Source: Ornithinicoccus halotolerans
Lineage (GTDB): Bacteria; Actinomycetota; Actinomycetes; Actinomycetales; Dermatophilaceae
DNA length: 64,000 bases
Reading direction: 5' to 3'
Assembly (NCBI RefSeq): GCF_009602535.1
Contig: NZ_WIQI01000001.1
Location: 1-64,000 of the forward strand
The notes under the pieces are model-generated. The model was not told the DNA's origin. It searched no databases and was given only the letters and a program-made list of their open reading frames with translations. Position numbers and translations under genes: made by a program. Positions within the stretch are counted from its first letter, which is position 1. Each line of letters opens with the position of its first letter. Shown here in pieces: positions 1 to 7,948 of this stretch.

Positions 1-552
1 GCCCGCGCCGCCGGCGTCCCGCCGGCCGCGGTCAGGGAGGGGATGCGGGCGTACCGGCCGGAGGAGCACCGCACCACCGACCTCGGCGAGGTGGGCGGGG
101 TCCGCTGCGTCAACGACTCCAAGGCCACCAACCCGCACGCCGCGGCGGCCGCGCTGGCCGCCTACCCGAGCATCGTGTGGGTCGCCGGCGGCCAGCTCAA
201 GGACGCGCAGGTGGAGGAGCTGGTCCGGCAGGCGGCGCCGCGGCTGCGGGCGGCGGTGCTGCTCGGGCAGGACCGCGGTGTCATCGCGGCCGCGCTGGCA
301 CGACACGCCCCCCACCTCCCGGTGGAGCAGGTCGCCGCCGGAGACACTGAGGACGTGGACGCCGTCATGGACCGTGTGGTCGGGCGCGCGCTGGAGTTGG
401 CGCGCCCCGGCGACACCGTGCTGCTCGCTCCCGCGGCGGCCAGCCTGGACATGTTCCCCGGCTACGGGGACCGCGGCCGGTCGTTCACCGAGGCGGTGCG
501 CCGCCGGCAGCAGGCACCCCCCGGGGCGCCGGGGAGCGGAGCCGGCGCGTGA
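1..552 (+). CDS. murD: UDP-N-acetylmuramoylalanine--D-glutamate ligase, C-terminal part
   Basis: The 5' end lies outside the window; 183 residues of the C-terminal substrate-binding domain remain. MurD is the cytoplasmic ATP-dependent ligase that adds D-glutamate to UDP-MurNAc-L-Ala in peptidoglycan precursor synthesis. Visible family marks are the NDSKATNPHA stretch, the VAGG(Q)LK loop, and the LLAPAAASLDMFPGYGDRG segment before the last helix. The TGA stop overlaps the GTG start of ftsW (GTGA), so translation is probably coupled. The identification is firm from motifs and dcw context; the ATP-binding part cannot be examined here. Confidence 0.95.
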   Translation, partial: ARAAGVPPAAVREGMRAYRPEEHRTTDLGEVGGVRCVNDSKATNPHAAAAALAAYPSIVWVAGGQLKDAQVEELVRQAAPRLRAAVLLGQDRGVIAAALARHAPHLPVEQVAAGDTEDVDAVMDRVVGRALELARPGDTVLLAPAAASLDMFPGYGDRGRSFTEAVRRRQQAPPGAPGSGAGA

Positions 553-1829
553 CCACGCTGACGCGGCCCTCGTCCCCGCCGGCCAGCCCGGGAGGTGAGG
601 CGGGGCAGGCCTCCCTGCTCGCCACCGCCCGGGAGCGGCTGGCCAGCCCGCTGGCCCCCTACTACCTGCTCGTCGGCTGCACCGTGCTGCTGGTCGGCCT
701 CGGCCTGGTGATGGTGCTGTCGGCCTCCAGCGTCAGCTCCTACCAGGACAGCGGCAGCTCCTACACCGTCTTCCTCAACCAGCTCGTCTACGCGGGGATC
801 GGGGTCGCGCTCTGCGTCATCGGGTCCCGGGTGCCGGTCCGGGTTTGGCGACGCACCGCCTACCTGGCGGTCGGGCTCGCGGTGGCGCTGCAGGCGCTGG
901 TGTTCAGCCCGCTCGGCATCACCTTCCAGGGCAACCGCAACTGGGTGGCGCTCGGGCCGTTCACGCTGCAGCCCTCGGAGCTGGCCAAGGTGGCGCTGGT
1001 GGTGTTCGGCGCGGCGGTGCTGGCCAACAAGCGCCGGGTGCTCGGGCGCATCGGGCACGTGCTGTTCCCGTTCGTCATCCCGGTCGCGGTCACCCTGGTC
1101 GGCCTGGTGGTCGCCGGCCACGACCTGGGGACCGCGCTGATCATGCTGGCCATCGTCGGCGGGATGCTGTTCGCCGCCGGTGTGCAGGCCCGCTGGTTCC
1201 TGCTGGTCGGTGCGCTGGCGGCCGGTGGTGCCGCCTACCTGACGCTGGCCAGCGCCAACAGGATGACCCGCATCCAGACCTGGATCGGCGGCACCTGCAC
1301 CGACCCGCACGTGGCCGGCTGCTTCCAGAAGGTGCACGCCGAGTACGCCCTCGCCGACGGCGGCTGGTGGGGCGTGGGCCTGGGCGCCAGCCGCGAGAAG
1401 TGGTCGCTGCTGCCCGAGCCGCACAACGACTTCATCCTGGCGATCATCGGCGAGGAGCTGGGACTGCCGGGCACCTTCTCGGTGCTGCTGCTGTTCCTCG
1501 TGATCGGCTACGCCGCCTACCGGATCGTCGCCGGCAGCCCGGACTGGTTCGTGCGGGTCGGCGCCGCCGGGATGATGGTGTGGATCGTCAGCCAGGCGAT
1601 GCTCAACATCGGCTCGGTCATCGGCATGATGCCGATCATCGGCGTGCCGCTGCCGCTGGTCTCCTCCGGCGGGTCGGCACTGATCGCGGCGCTGCTCGGG
1701 ATGGGGCTGCTGCTGGCGTTCGCCCGCTCGCTGCCCGGCTGCCGGGAGCGGCTCGCGGCCCGGCCCTCGCTGCTGCGGCGCACCGCGGCGGTGCTGCCGC
1801 TGTCCGGCCGGCTGGGGGGCCGCACATGA
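549..1829 (+). CDS. ftsW: Lipid II polymerase / division SEDS protein FtsW
   Basis: This is a 426-residue polytopic membrane protein of the SEDS family, the septal peptidoglycan glycosyltransferase that works with a class B PBP. A cytoplasmic N-terminal tail of about 35 residues precedes about ten hydrophobic segments. Family signatures include GNRNWVALGPFTLQPSELAK, GHDLGTALIM, EPHNDFILAIIGEELG and the C-terminal PLPLVSSGGSA. The start is the GTG overlapping the murD stop. SEDS relatives (RodA, SpoVE) are the alternatives; position between murD and murG decides for FtsW. Confidence 0.95.
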   Translation: MTTLTRPSSPPASPGGEAGQASLLATARERLASPLAPYYLLVGCTVLLVGLGLVMVLSASSVSSYQDSGSSYTVFLNQLVYAGIGVALCVIGSRVPVRVWRRTAYLAVGLAVALQALVFSPLGITFQGNRNWVALGPFTLQPSELAKVALVVFGAAVLANKRRVLGRIGHVLFPFVIPVAVTLVGLVVAGHDLGTALIMLAIVGGMLFAAGVQARWFLLVGALAAGGAAYLTLASANRMTRIQTWIGGTCTDPHVAGCFQKVHAEYALADGGWWGVGLGASREKWSLLPEPHNDFILAIIGEELGLPGTFSVLLLFLVIGYAAYRIVAGSPDWFVRVGAAGMMVWIVSQAMLNIGSVIGMMPIIGVPLPLVSSGGSALIAALLGMGLLLAFARSLPGCRERLAARPSLLRRTAAVLPLSGRLGGRT

Positions 1830-2968
1830 CCCGCTCGCTGTCGGTCCTGCTCGCCGGTGGCGGCTCGGCCGGCCACGTGAACCCGCTGCTGGCCACCGCC
1901 GACGCGCTCGCCGAGATGGCCCCGCAGCTGCAGCTGGACATGCGGCAGACGGTGCTGGGCACCGCCGAGGGGCTGGAGGCGCGGCTGGTGCCGGCCGCGG
2001 GCTATGAGCTGCGCACCGTGCCGAAGGTGCCGCTGCCGCGCCGGCCCGACTCCACCGTGGTCCGGTTCCCGCGTGCGATGCGGACCGCGCTGGCCGGCGC
2101 CCGGCAGGCCGTCCAGGAGGTGGCGGCCGACGTGGTGGTCGGCTTCGGCGGCTACGTCTCGACCCCGGCCTACCTGGCGGCCCGCCGCGCCGGGGTGCCG
2201 ATCGTGGTCCACGAGCAGAACGCCCGGCCGGGGCTGGCCAACCGGCTCGGTGCCCGGTTCACCCCGCACGTGGCGGTGACCTTCCCTACCACCCGGCTGC
2301 CGCACGCCACCGTCATCGGGCTGCCGATGCGCCGGGAGATCAGCGAGCTGGACCGGGGGGCGCTGCGGGAAGAGGCGTGCGTCCACTTCGGCCTCGCGCC
2401 GGAGGCGACGACGTTGCTGGTCTTCGGCGGCTCGCTGGGCGCCGCCAGGCTCAACGACGCCTTCGCCGCGGCCGCCGGCGACCTGGTCGGTGCCGGCGTC
2501 CAAGTGCTGCACCTGACCGGCGCGGGCAAGCCGGTGCGTCCCGCGCTGCCGGAGGGGTCCGGCCCCGCGGGGGCGCCTCGGGTGCCGTACGTGGCGGTGG
2601 AGTACACCGACCGGATGGACCTGGCGCTGTCGGTGGCCGACCTGGCGGTGTGCCGCGCCGGTGCGGGCACCGTCAGCGAGCTGTCCGCGGTCGGGCTCCC
2701 GGCGATCTACGTGCCGCTGCCGATCGGCAACGGCGAGCAGCAGCTGAACGCCCTGGACGTGGTCACCGCCGGGGGTGGCCGGCTGGCCAGGGACGAGGAG
2801 GTCGACCCCGCCTGGGTCCGTGACCAGGTGCTGCCGCTGGCCCGCGACACCGACGCGCTGCGGGTGATGAGCCGCGCCGCCGCGGCCGTGGGCACCCGCG
2901 ACGCCGACACCCGGCTCGCGCGGATGGTGCTGGCCGCGGCCGGCGTCGTCACCGACCGGGGAGCCTGA
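1826..2968 (+). CDS. murG: Lipid II synthase MurG (GT28 GlcNAc transferase)
   Basis: MurG transfers GlcNAc from UDP-GlcNAc to lipid I on the inner membrane face, making lipid II. The protein has 380 residues, usual for the family. An open frame runs far upstream inside ftsW, but the real start is the ATG at 1826, which overlaps the ftsW stop (ATGA) and is followed at once by the first strand and the G-loop LLAGGGSAGHVNP. Other signatures are HEQNARPGLANRLGARF, GGSLGAARLN and, in the UDP-GlcNAc site, CRAGAGTVSELSAVGLPAIYVP with GNGEQQLNA. Confidence 0.95.
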   Translation: MTRSLSVLLAGGGSAGHVNPLLATADALAEMAPQLQLDMRQTVLGTAEGLEARLVPAAGYELRTVPKVPLPRRPDSTVVRFPRAMRTALAGARQAVQEVAADVVVGFGGYVSTPAYLAARRAGVPIVVHEQNARPGLANRLGARFTPHVAVTFPTTRLPHATVIGLPMRREISELDRGALREEACVHFGLAPEATTLLVFGGSLGAARLNDAFAAAAGDLVGAGVQVLHLTGAGKPVRPALPEGSGPAGAPRVPYVAVEYTDRMDLALSVADLAVCRAGAGTVSELSAVGLPAIYVPLPIGNGEQQLNALDVVTAGGGRLARDEEVDPAWVRDQVLPLARDTDALRVMSRAAAAVGTRDADTRLARMVLAAAGVVTDRGA

Positions 2969-2970
2969 GG

Positions 2971-4542
2971 GTGGCCCCCGGGAAGGGTCCCGTGCCCGGC
3001 GCGGCCCCGGAGACCCCAGTGGCGCGGGCGCAGCCGCGGTTCGACTTCACCGCTGCCGTACCGCCGGCCGAGGAGCTCGACCCCGTCCACTTCATCGCCA
3101 TCGGGGGCACCGGCGTGTCCGGGGTCGCCCGCCTCTACCTGGCCCGCGGCGCGACCGTCACCGGATCCGACGCCAAGGACTCCGCGGTGCTGCACCAGCT
3201 GCGGCACGAGGGCGCGACCGTCCACGTCGGCCACCACCCGGCCCACCTCGGGCAGGCGCGGACCGTGGTGATCTCCGGCGCGGTCCGCGAGTCCAACCCC
3301 GAGCTGGCCGAGGCCCGCCGCCGCGGGCTGCCGGTGCTGCACCGTGCCCAGGCCATCGCCGCCCTGCTGTCCGGGCCCGACGGGCAGCCGGCCGCGGCGC
3401 CCGGTGGCGGCACCTTGGTGCCGGTCGCGGTGGCCGGAGCCAACGGCAAGACCACCACCAGCGCCATGCTCACTGTCGGGCTCCGGGCCGCCGGGGCCGA
3501 CCCCAGCTATCTCCTCGGCGCCCCGATCACCGGGCTGGCCAACGCCGGCGCGGGCACCGGCCGGGCGTTCGTGGTGGAGGCCGACGAGAGCGACGGCTCG
3601 TTCCTGGCCTACCGCCCGCAGGTGGCGGTGGTCACCAACATCAAGGCCGACCACCTGGACTTCTACGGCGACCTGGCGGCGATCGAGGCGGCGTACGCGC
3701 AGTTCGCCGGCACCCTCCGCCCCGGCGGGCTGCTGGTGGCCTGTGCCGACGACGACGGCGCTCGCCGGCTGGCAGCGCAGGTAGCGGCAGCGGACACCCG
3801 GGTCCTCACCTACGGCACCGCCCAGGACGCCGACCTGGTGCTGGAGCAGGTGGCGCTGGAGGGCATGACGTCGCGCGCCCGGCTGCGGTGGGGCCGTGAC
3901 CTGGCCGGCCTCCCGGCGGGCACGACCCGCGAGCTGGTGGTGCCGGTGCCGGGGGAGCACAACCTGCTGGACGCGGCCGCGGCGCTGCTGGCCGCCACCG
4001 AGGGTGTCGGCAGCGACGTGGACGTCGCCGTGGAGGCCGTGCTCGCCGGCCTGGCCGGCTACCCGGGCACGCACCGCCGGTTCGAGCCGCAGGGCACCGC
4101 GGGCGGCGTGACGGTCGTGGACGACTACGCCCACAACCCGGACAAGGTCGCCGCGGTGGTGCGCGCCGGCCGGGCGGTCGCCGGGGACGGGCGGCTGGTG
4201 GTGGCCTTCCAGCCGCACCTCTACTCGCGCACCGCGGCGTTCGCCGCGGAGTTCGCGGCCGCGCTCGCTCCCGCCGACCAGGTGCTGCTGCTCGACGTCT
4301 TCGGCGCCCGCGAGGACCCGATGCCGGGGGTGACCGGCGGGATGGTCGCCGACGCGCTGGCGCGCCGGGACGACTTCGAGGGTGAGGTGGGCTTCGAGCC
4401 AGAGCGGGCGCAGGCCGCTACCGCGCTGGCGGGGCTGGTGCGCCCGGGGGACCTGGTGCTGACGGTGGGCGCCGGGGACGTGACCGGGGTCGGGCCGGAG
4501 CTGCTCGACCTGCTGGGGCAGACCGAGCAGGAGGTGCGCTGA
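2971..4542 (+). CDS. murC: UDP-N-acetylmuramate--L-alanine ligase
   Basis: MurC is the first Mur ligase, adding L-Ala to UDP-MurNAc with ATP. The 523-residue protein has a Rossmann N-domain with HFIAIGGTGVSGVA near residue 45 and GSDAKDS, a central ATPase domain with the P-loop GANGKTTT near residue 157 and EADESDGSF, and a C-domain with VVDDYAHNPDKV and FQPHLYSRT. The GTG start lies 2 nt after the murG stop. The first 35 or so residues are proline/alanine rich and precede the conserved core, so a slightly later start is possible. It overlaps ftsQ by one base (TGATG). Confidence 0.95.
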   Translation: MAPGKGPVPGAAPETPVARAQPRFDFTAAVPPAEELDPVHFIAIGGTGVSGVARLYLARGATVTGSDAKDSAVLHQLRHEGATVHVGHHPAHLGQARTVVISGAVRESNPELAEARRRGLPVLHRAQAIAALLSGPDGQPAAAPGGGTLVPVAVAGANGKTTTSAMLTVGLRAAGADPSYLLGAPITGLANAGAGTGRAFVVEADESDGSFLAYRPQVAVVTNIKADHLDFYGDLAAIEAAYAQFAGTLRPGGLLVACADDDGARRLAAQVAAADTRVLTYGTAQDADLVLEQVALEGMTSRARLRWGRDLAGLPAGTTRELVVPVPGEHNLLDAAAALLAATEGVGSDVDVAVEAVLAGLAGYPGTHRRFEPQGTAGGVTVVDDYAHNPDKVAAVVRAGRAVAGDGRLVVAFQPHLYSRTAAFAAEFAAALAPADQVLLLDVFGAREDPMPGVTGGMVADALARRDDFEGEVGFEPERAQAATALAGLVRPGDLVLTVGAGDVTGVGPELLDLLGQTEQEVR

Positions 4543-5393
4543 TGCTGTGGCAGCGGCGCCGGAGGGGCGCGCTGGGCGGGGCCCACGAGCGGTTCCAGGA
4601 GCGGATCGCGCAGGTGCGGGCCCGGCCGTGGAAGGTCACGGCGGTGGTGGCCGGATTCCTGGCCGTCCTGGCGATGACGGTGTGGCTGCTGGGCTTCTCG
4701 ACGGCGTTCGTGGTGGAGGAGGTCGAGGTGACCGGTGCCGGGAAGACGCTGCGCGAGGACGTCGAGGCCGCGGCCGCGGTGCCGATGGGAGAGCCGATGG
4801 CGCGGGTGAGCACCGCGGGTGTTGCCGAGCGGGTGCTGCAAAACCTGCGGGTCGCCGAGGTGAACGTGGGCCGGAGCTGGCCGTCCACGGTCACCATCGA
4901 GGTCACTCCCCGGAAGCCGGCGCTGGCGGTCTCGCAGCCGGGTCAGGACCTGCAGTTGGCCGACGCCACGGGGGTGGTCTACCGGACGGTCTCGAGCCGC
5001 CCCGACGGCGTGCCGCGGGTCACCGTGCGCCAGGAGGAGACCGAGCCCGAGCAGCTGGTGGGGGTGCTGGATGCCCACGCGGCGCTGCAGGACGTGCTGC
5101 CGCGGGGGGCCGCCCGCCAGGTGGGCCGGCTGGAGGTGACCCGCACCGGCGACCTGCAGCTCAGCATCGGCAACCTCGACGTCGTCTGGGGCGACCCGGA
5201 GCGGCACCAGCTCAAGGCCACGGTGGTGCGGGCGCTGCTGCGCAACGAGCACATCGGTCCCAACCGGGCCGAGACCGAGACCGACCAGTGGGGCGTGGAG
5301 CAGCCCGTCGAGCCGATGGTGATCGATGTGCGCGACCCCGAGACACCGACCGTCACCGGGCTGCCGGCGGCACCCGAGGACGAGGAGTCCTGA
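4542..5393 (+). CDS. ftsQ: Cell division protein FtsQ (POTRA domain)
   Basis: This 283-residue bitopic membrane protein is a divisome scaffold in the FtsQ-FtsL-FtsB complex. A basic cytoplasmic tail (about 1-30) is followed by one membrane helix (about 31-52). The POTRA domain begins at FVVEEVEVTGAGKTL and includes WPSTVTIEVTPRKPALAV; the beta domain follows. The tail after about residue 255 is acidic. The ATG shares one base with the murC stop. Sequence conservation in this family is low, and the call rests on POTRA architecture plus position between murC and ftsZ. Confidence 0.9.
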   Translation: MLWQRRRRGALGGAHERFQERIAQVRARPWKVTAVVAGFLAVLAMTVWLLGFSTAFVVEEVEVTGAGKTLREDVEAAAAVPMGEPMARVSTAGVAERVLQNLRVAEVNVGRSWPSTVTIEVTPRKPALAVSQPGQDLQLADATGVVYRTVSSRPDGVPRVTVRQEETEPEQLVGVLDAHAALQDVLPRGAARQVGRLEVTRTGDLQLSIGNLDVVWGDPERHQLKATVVRALLRNEHIGPNRAETETDQWGVEQPVEPMVIDVRDPETPTVTGLPAAPEDEES

Positions 5394-5440
5394 GCACGAA
5401 TCCGGCCTGGTCCGGCTCCCACCAGCAGCTCGCTCCGGTC

Positions 5441-5494
5441 AACCTCTACCTCAGGTTCAGGCCTGCGGCGCTGCGCAGGTTGCGTTTGTAGAGT
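5441..5494 (+). promoter_or_regulatory. Candidate ftsZ upstream regulatory/promoter region
   Basis: The 170-nt gap between ftsQ and ftsZ holds an inverted repeat at 5441-5457 (AACCT ... AGGTT, 7-nt centre), a second small hairpin at 5462-5479 (CCTGCG ... CGCAGG) and a -10-like TAGAGT near 5489. No good -35 is visible. A separate ftsZ promoter here is common in actinobacteria, so a promoter is likely, but the exact elements are inference. Confidence 0.35.
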
Positions 5495-5563
5495 GCGGGA
5501 GCACGGACAGGGTCCGAGGCATCCAGGACAGCAGCATCCCAGTAGCAGCAAGGAAGGCGCACC

Positions 5564-6814
5564 GTGTCAGCAGCGCAGAACTACCTGGCCGTCATCAAGG
5601 TCGTCGGCATCGGCGGCGGTGGTGTGAACGCCATCAACCGGATGATCGAGGTCGGTCTGAAGGGCGTGGAGTTCATCGCCATCAACACCGATGCCCAGGC
5701 CCTGCTGATGAGCGATGCCGACGTCAAGCTCGACGTCGGCCGTGACCTGACCCGCGGCCTCGGCGCCGGCGCGGACCCCGAGGTGGGGCGCAGGGCCGCC
5801 GAGGACCACACCGAGGAGATCGAGGAGGCCCTGCGAGGGGCGGACATGGTCTTCGTCACCGCCGGCGAGGGTGGCGGCACCGGCACCGGCGGCGCGCCCG
5901 TCGTGGCCAAGATCGCCAAGCAGATCGGCGCGCTGACGATCGGGGTGGTGACCCGGCCGTTCACCTTCGAGGGCCGCCGCCGAGCCAACCAGGCCGAGTC
6001 CGGCATCTCGGGGCTGCGCGAGGAGGTCGACACCCTCATCGTCATCCCGAACGACCGGCTGCTGTCGATCAGCGACCGTGCGGTCTCGATGCTGGACGCC
6101 TTCAAGAGTGCCGACCAGGTGCTGCTCTCCGGTGTGCAGGGCATCACCGACCTGATCACCACGCCCGGCCTGATCAACCTGGACTTCGCCGACGTCAAGT
6201 CGGTCATGCAGGGGGCAGGGTCGGCGCTGATGGGGATCGGCTCGGCCAGGGGAGAAGATCGTGCGGTGCAGGCCGCTGAGCTGGCGATCTCCTCCCCGCT
6301 GCTGGAGGCCAGCATCGAAGGGGCGCACGGCGTGCTGCTGTCGGTGCAGGGCGGTAGCGACCTCGGCCTGTTCGAGATCAACGAGGCCGCCCGGCTGGTG
6401 CAGGAGGCAGCCCACCCGGAGGCCAACATCATCTTCGGCGCGGTCATCGACGACTCCCTCGGTGACGAGGTGCGGGTCACCGTCATCGCCGCCGGCTTCG
6501 ACGGTGGTGCCCCCGTCACCCGCCAGGACGACCGTGCGCTCGGCCAGGTGCAGGCCGGGGGTGGCGGGCGTCAGGGCCAGCCGGCGCAGGAGCGGCAGCC
6601 CCAGCCCGCCCAGCCGCCTCAGCAGCAGGCCCGGCCCGTGCCGCAGCCGCAGGCACAGCCCGCCCAGCAGGAGCAGCCGCAGCAGGGCAACGGCGTGCCG
6701 CCGCAGCCGCAGCCCCAGCGCGGTGAGGGCAACCAGGTGCCCCCGCAGCAGCCGCCAAGGACGGTGACCTTCGAGGAGAGCGACGACCTGGACGTGCCAG
6801 ACTTCCTCAAGTAA
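5564..6814 (+). CDS. ftsZ: Cell division GTPase FtsZ
   Basis: FtsZ polymerises into the Z ring. In this 416-residue protein, [13 protein letters not shown] starts the Rossmann GTPase domain, the tubulin signature GGGTGTGG lies near residues 103-110, and the T7 loop with [11 protein letters not shown] supplies the catalytic aspartates. After about residue 320 there is a long Q/P-rich intrinsically disordered linker. The C-terminal peptide [10 protein letters not shown] is the conserved partner-binding tail for SepF and others. The GTG start is supported by an upstream AAGGAAGG and by the usual [11 protein letters not shown]-terminus. A strong hairpin follows. Confidence 0.98.
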   Translation: MSAAQNYLAVIKVVGIGGGGVNAINRMIEVGLKGVEFIAINTDAQALLMSDADVKLDVGRDLTRGLGAGADPEVGRRAAEDHTEEIEEALRGADMVFVTAGEGGGTGTGGAPVVAKIAKQIGALTIGVVTRPFTFEGRRRANQAESGISGLREEVDTLIVIPNDRLLSISDRAVSMLDAFKSADQVLLSGVQGITDLITTPGLINLDFADVKSVMQGAGSALMGIGSARGEDRAVQAAELAISSPLLEASIEGAHGVLLSVQGGSDLGLFEINEAARLVQEAAHPEANIIFGAVIDDSLGDEVRVTVIAAGFDGGAPVTRQDDRALGQVQAGGGGRQGQPAQERQPQPAQPPQQQARPVPQPQAQPAQQEQPQQGNGVPPQPQPQRGEGNQVPPQQPPRTVTFEESDDLDVPDFLK

Positions 6815-6840
6815 GACCGCGTCGCGCGGCGCAGCTGACC

Positions 6841-6880
6841 AGCAGAGGGCGGCCACCCACGTGGGTGGCCGCCCTCTGCT
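6841..6880 (+). terminator. Perfect 40-bp palindrome after ftsZ, probable terminator
   Basis: Positions 6841-6860 are the exact reverse complement of 6861-6880 (arms begin AGCAGAGGGCGGCC). It sits 27 nt after the ftsZ stop and is very GC-rich with no T tract, as is common for actinobacterial terminators. It separates the dcw genes from the pilus operon. Confidence 0.8.
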
Positions 6881-7256
6881 GTCGCGTGCCGAGGTCCGCC
6901 TGAGCGATGCTCAAGCGGCCTTACTAGCTGTGACCTTGATCACAGTTGTCTCGATCTTGAACGACTCTTTACCGACGTGCCGGTGGACCGCCAAGCGCCT
7001 GACCTGCGGTTCCCTCACGATCGGGTCAACGACAGGTATGGAGGTAGTCAAGAAGCGTTATTTAACCGTGACCTTTCAACTATTGAAGCGACGGTCACGA
7101 GGTGTCACAGTTCGAACAGGTCCGGAGCATCCCGCAAGGTTCCTCTCCGGGTCTCAAGGCTCCAGGTGCACTTCCTGAGACTCACGGAGCCAGTTCCAAA
7201 CCCATCCCGTGTCGGCCGCCCATCGGGGGCACCGGCGTCCAACAGAGGAGAACCTC
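6881..7256 (+). promoter_or_regulatory. 376-bp non-coding leader of the Tad pilus operon
   Basis: No credible gene is present. The stretch is visibly richer in A/T than its surroundings and holds a CRP-type palindrome (6929-6944), an inverted repeat TTCAA-CTA-TTGAA at 7075-7087, and a weak promoter-like pair TTGAAG (7083-7088) and CACAGT (7106-7111) with a 17-nt spacer. A long 5' leader before flp is likely. The promoter assignment is inference. Confidence 0.5.
6929..6944 (+). promoter_or_regulatory. CRP/GlxR-type operator upstream of flp
   Basis: The site reads TGTGA-CCTTGA-TCACA, both half-sites matching the CRP-family consensus TGTGA-N6-TCACA exactly. It lies about 310 nt before the flp start. 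Actinobacterial Crp/GlxR regulators bind such sites. Direction of control cannot be read from sequence. Confidence 0.6.
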
Positions 7257-7472
7257 ATGCTTGCTGTTGCCTACTACCTGCAGACCATCAAGGACCGCTT
7301 CGCCGCTGCCGACAACGAGCGGGGCGCCACCGCGGTCGAGTACGGCCTCATGGTTGCCGCCATCGCGGCCGTCATCGTGGGCATTGTTTTCACCCTCGGC
7401 GGCCAGGTCAACACTGCGTTCGAGACGGTCTCCAACGCCATCACCGGCGGGGGCACCACCACCACTAACTGA
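7257..7472 (+). CDS. flp: Flp/Fap-type pilin subunit
   Basis: This 71-residue type IVb prepilin is the major subunit of the Tad pilus. A short leader of about 23 residues ends in ERG, followed by ATAVEYGLMVAAIAAVIVGIVF: the prepilin peptidase cleaves after the Gly, and the Glu at +5 and adjacent Tyr are the Flp hallmark. A hydrophobic helix follows and the tail is GGGTTTTN. The ATG at 7257 is chosen because AGAGGAG lies 6 nt upstream; an in-frame GTG at 7209 would add a basic stretch with no pilin homology. A hairpin follows, as expected for a highly expressed first gene. Confidence 0.9.
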   Translation: MLAVAYYLQTIKDRFAAADNERGATAVEYGLMVAAIAAVIVGIVFTLGGQVNTAFETVSNAITGGGTTTTN

Positions 7473-7486
7473 CCGGGGTAGTGACC

Positions 7487-7523
7487 TGTTGGGCGGGCCG
7501 GCCTGTGGTCGGCCCGCCCAACA
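7487..7523 (+). terminator. Hairpin between flp and tadE (partial terminator)
   Basis: A perfect 14-bp stem (TGTTGGGCGGGCCG at 7487-7500 with 7510-7523) encloses a 9-nt loop, starting 14 nt after the flp stop. Since tadE and the rest of the operon have no obvious promoter of their own, it probably stops only part of the transcripts and gives pilin excess over the assembly machine. Confidence 0.65.
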
Positions 7524-7570
7524 ACATCGCGGCACCTAACGCTTGTGAGCAGGCCAGAGAGGGGGAACTG

Positions 7571-7948
7571 ATGGAACAGCACGCGCAGGAGCGCGGCGCA
7601 GCCGCTGTCGAGTTCGCCCTCGTGGTCCTTATGCTGCTCACCCTCGTCTTCGGGGGGCTGGAGTTCGGACGCTTGTGGATGATGCAGTCCTCCCTCTCTC
7701 AGGCCGCGCGCGACGCCGCCCGAGAGTTGGCGATCAAGAAGGACAGCGCAGACGTCCAGGCCCGCCTTGACGAAGTCTTCATCTTCGGCAGCCCCACCTA
7801 CACCCAGACGGCCTGCCCAGCGTCATCCGATCCCACTGTCGTGGACTCAGCCCAGGTCGTCGCCAGTTTTGAGGCCAGCTTCATGACCGGTTTCTTCGGC
7901 GACGGTCTCACGCTCACTGGAGAAGGGATCATGCGATGCGGCGGGTAG
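7571..7948 (+). CDS. tadE: TadE-like minor pseudopilin
   Basis: This 125-residue protein is a TadE family pseudopilin. The N-terminus has a short charged leader ending RGAAAVEFALVVLMLLTLVFGGLEFGR, i.e. a prepilin-like cleavage site with Glu at +5 and one membrane helix, followed by a small extracytoplasmic domain with two cysteines (TACP and MRCGG). The start is ATG 7571, preceded by GAGAGGGGGA. The 3' end overlaps the next gene by 13 nt. It belongs to the pilus operon and probably primes or caps the pilus. Confidence 0.8.
   Translation: MEQHAQERGAAAVEFALVVLMLLTLVFGGLEFGRLWMMQSSLSQAARDAARELAIKKDSADVQARLDEVFIFGSPTYTQTACPASSDPTVVDSAQVVASFEASFMTGFFGDGLTLTGEGIMRCGG

Noticed and set aside
845-2968. 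A 707-codon frame that could be read as an ftsW-murG fusion
   Set aside because: Its first 327 codons are out of frame with ftsW and Arg/Ala/Gly-rich; MurG starts at 1826 with the standard overlap.
6861-7178. Open frames in the flp leader (6861-7178, 7102-7539)
   Set aside because: No ribosome site, no recognisable protein pattern, and overlap with the terminator, the CRP-type site or flp. The region is better read as a regulatory leader.
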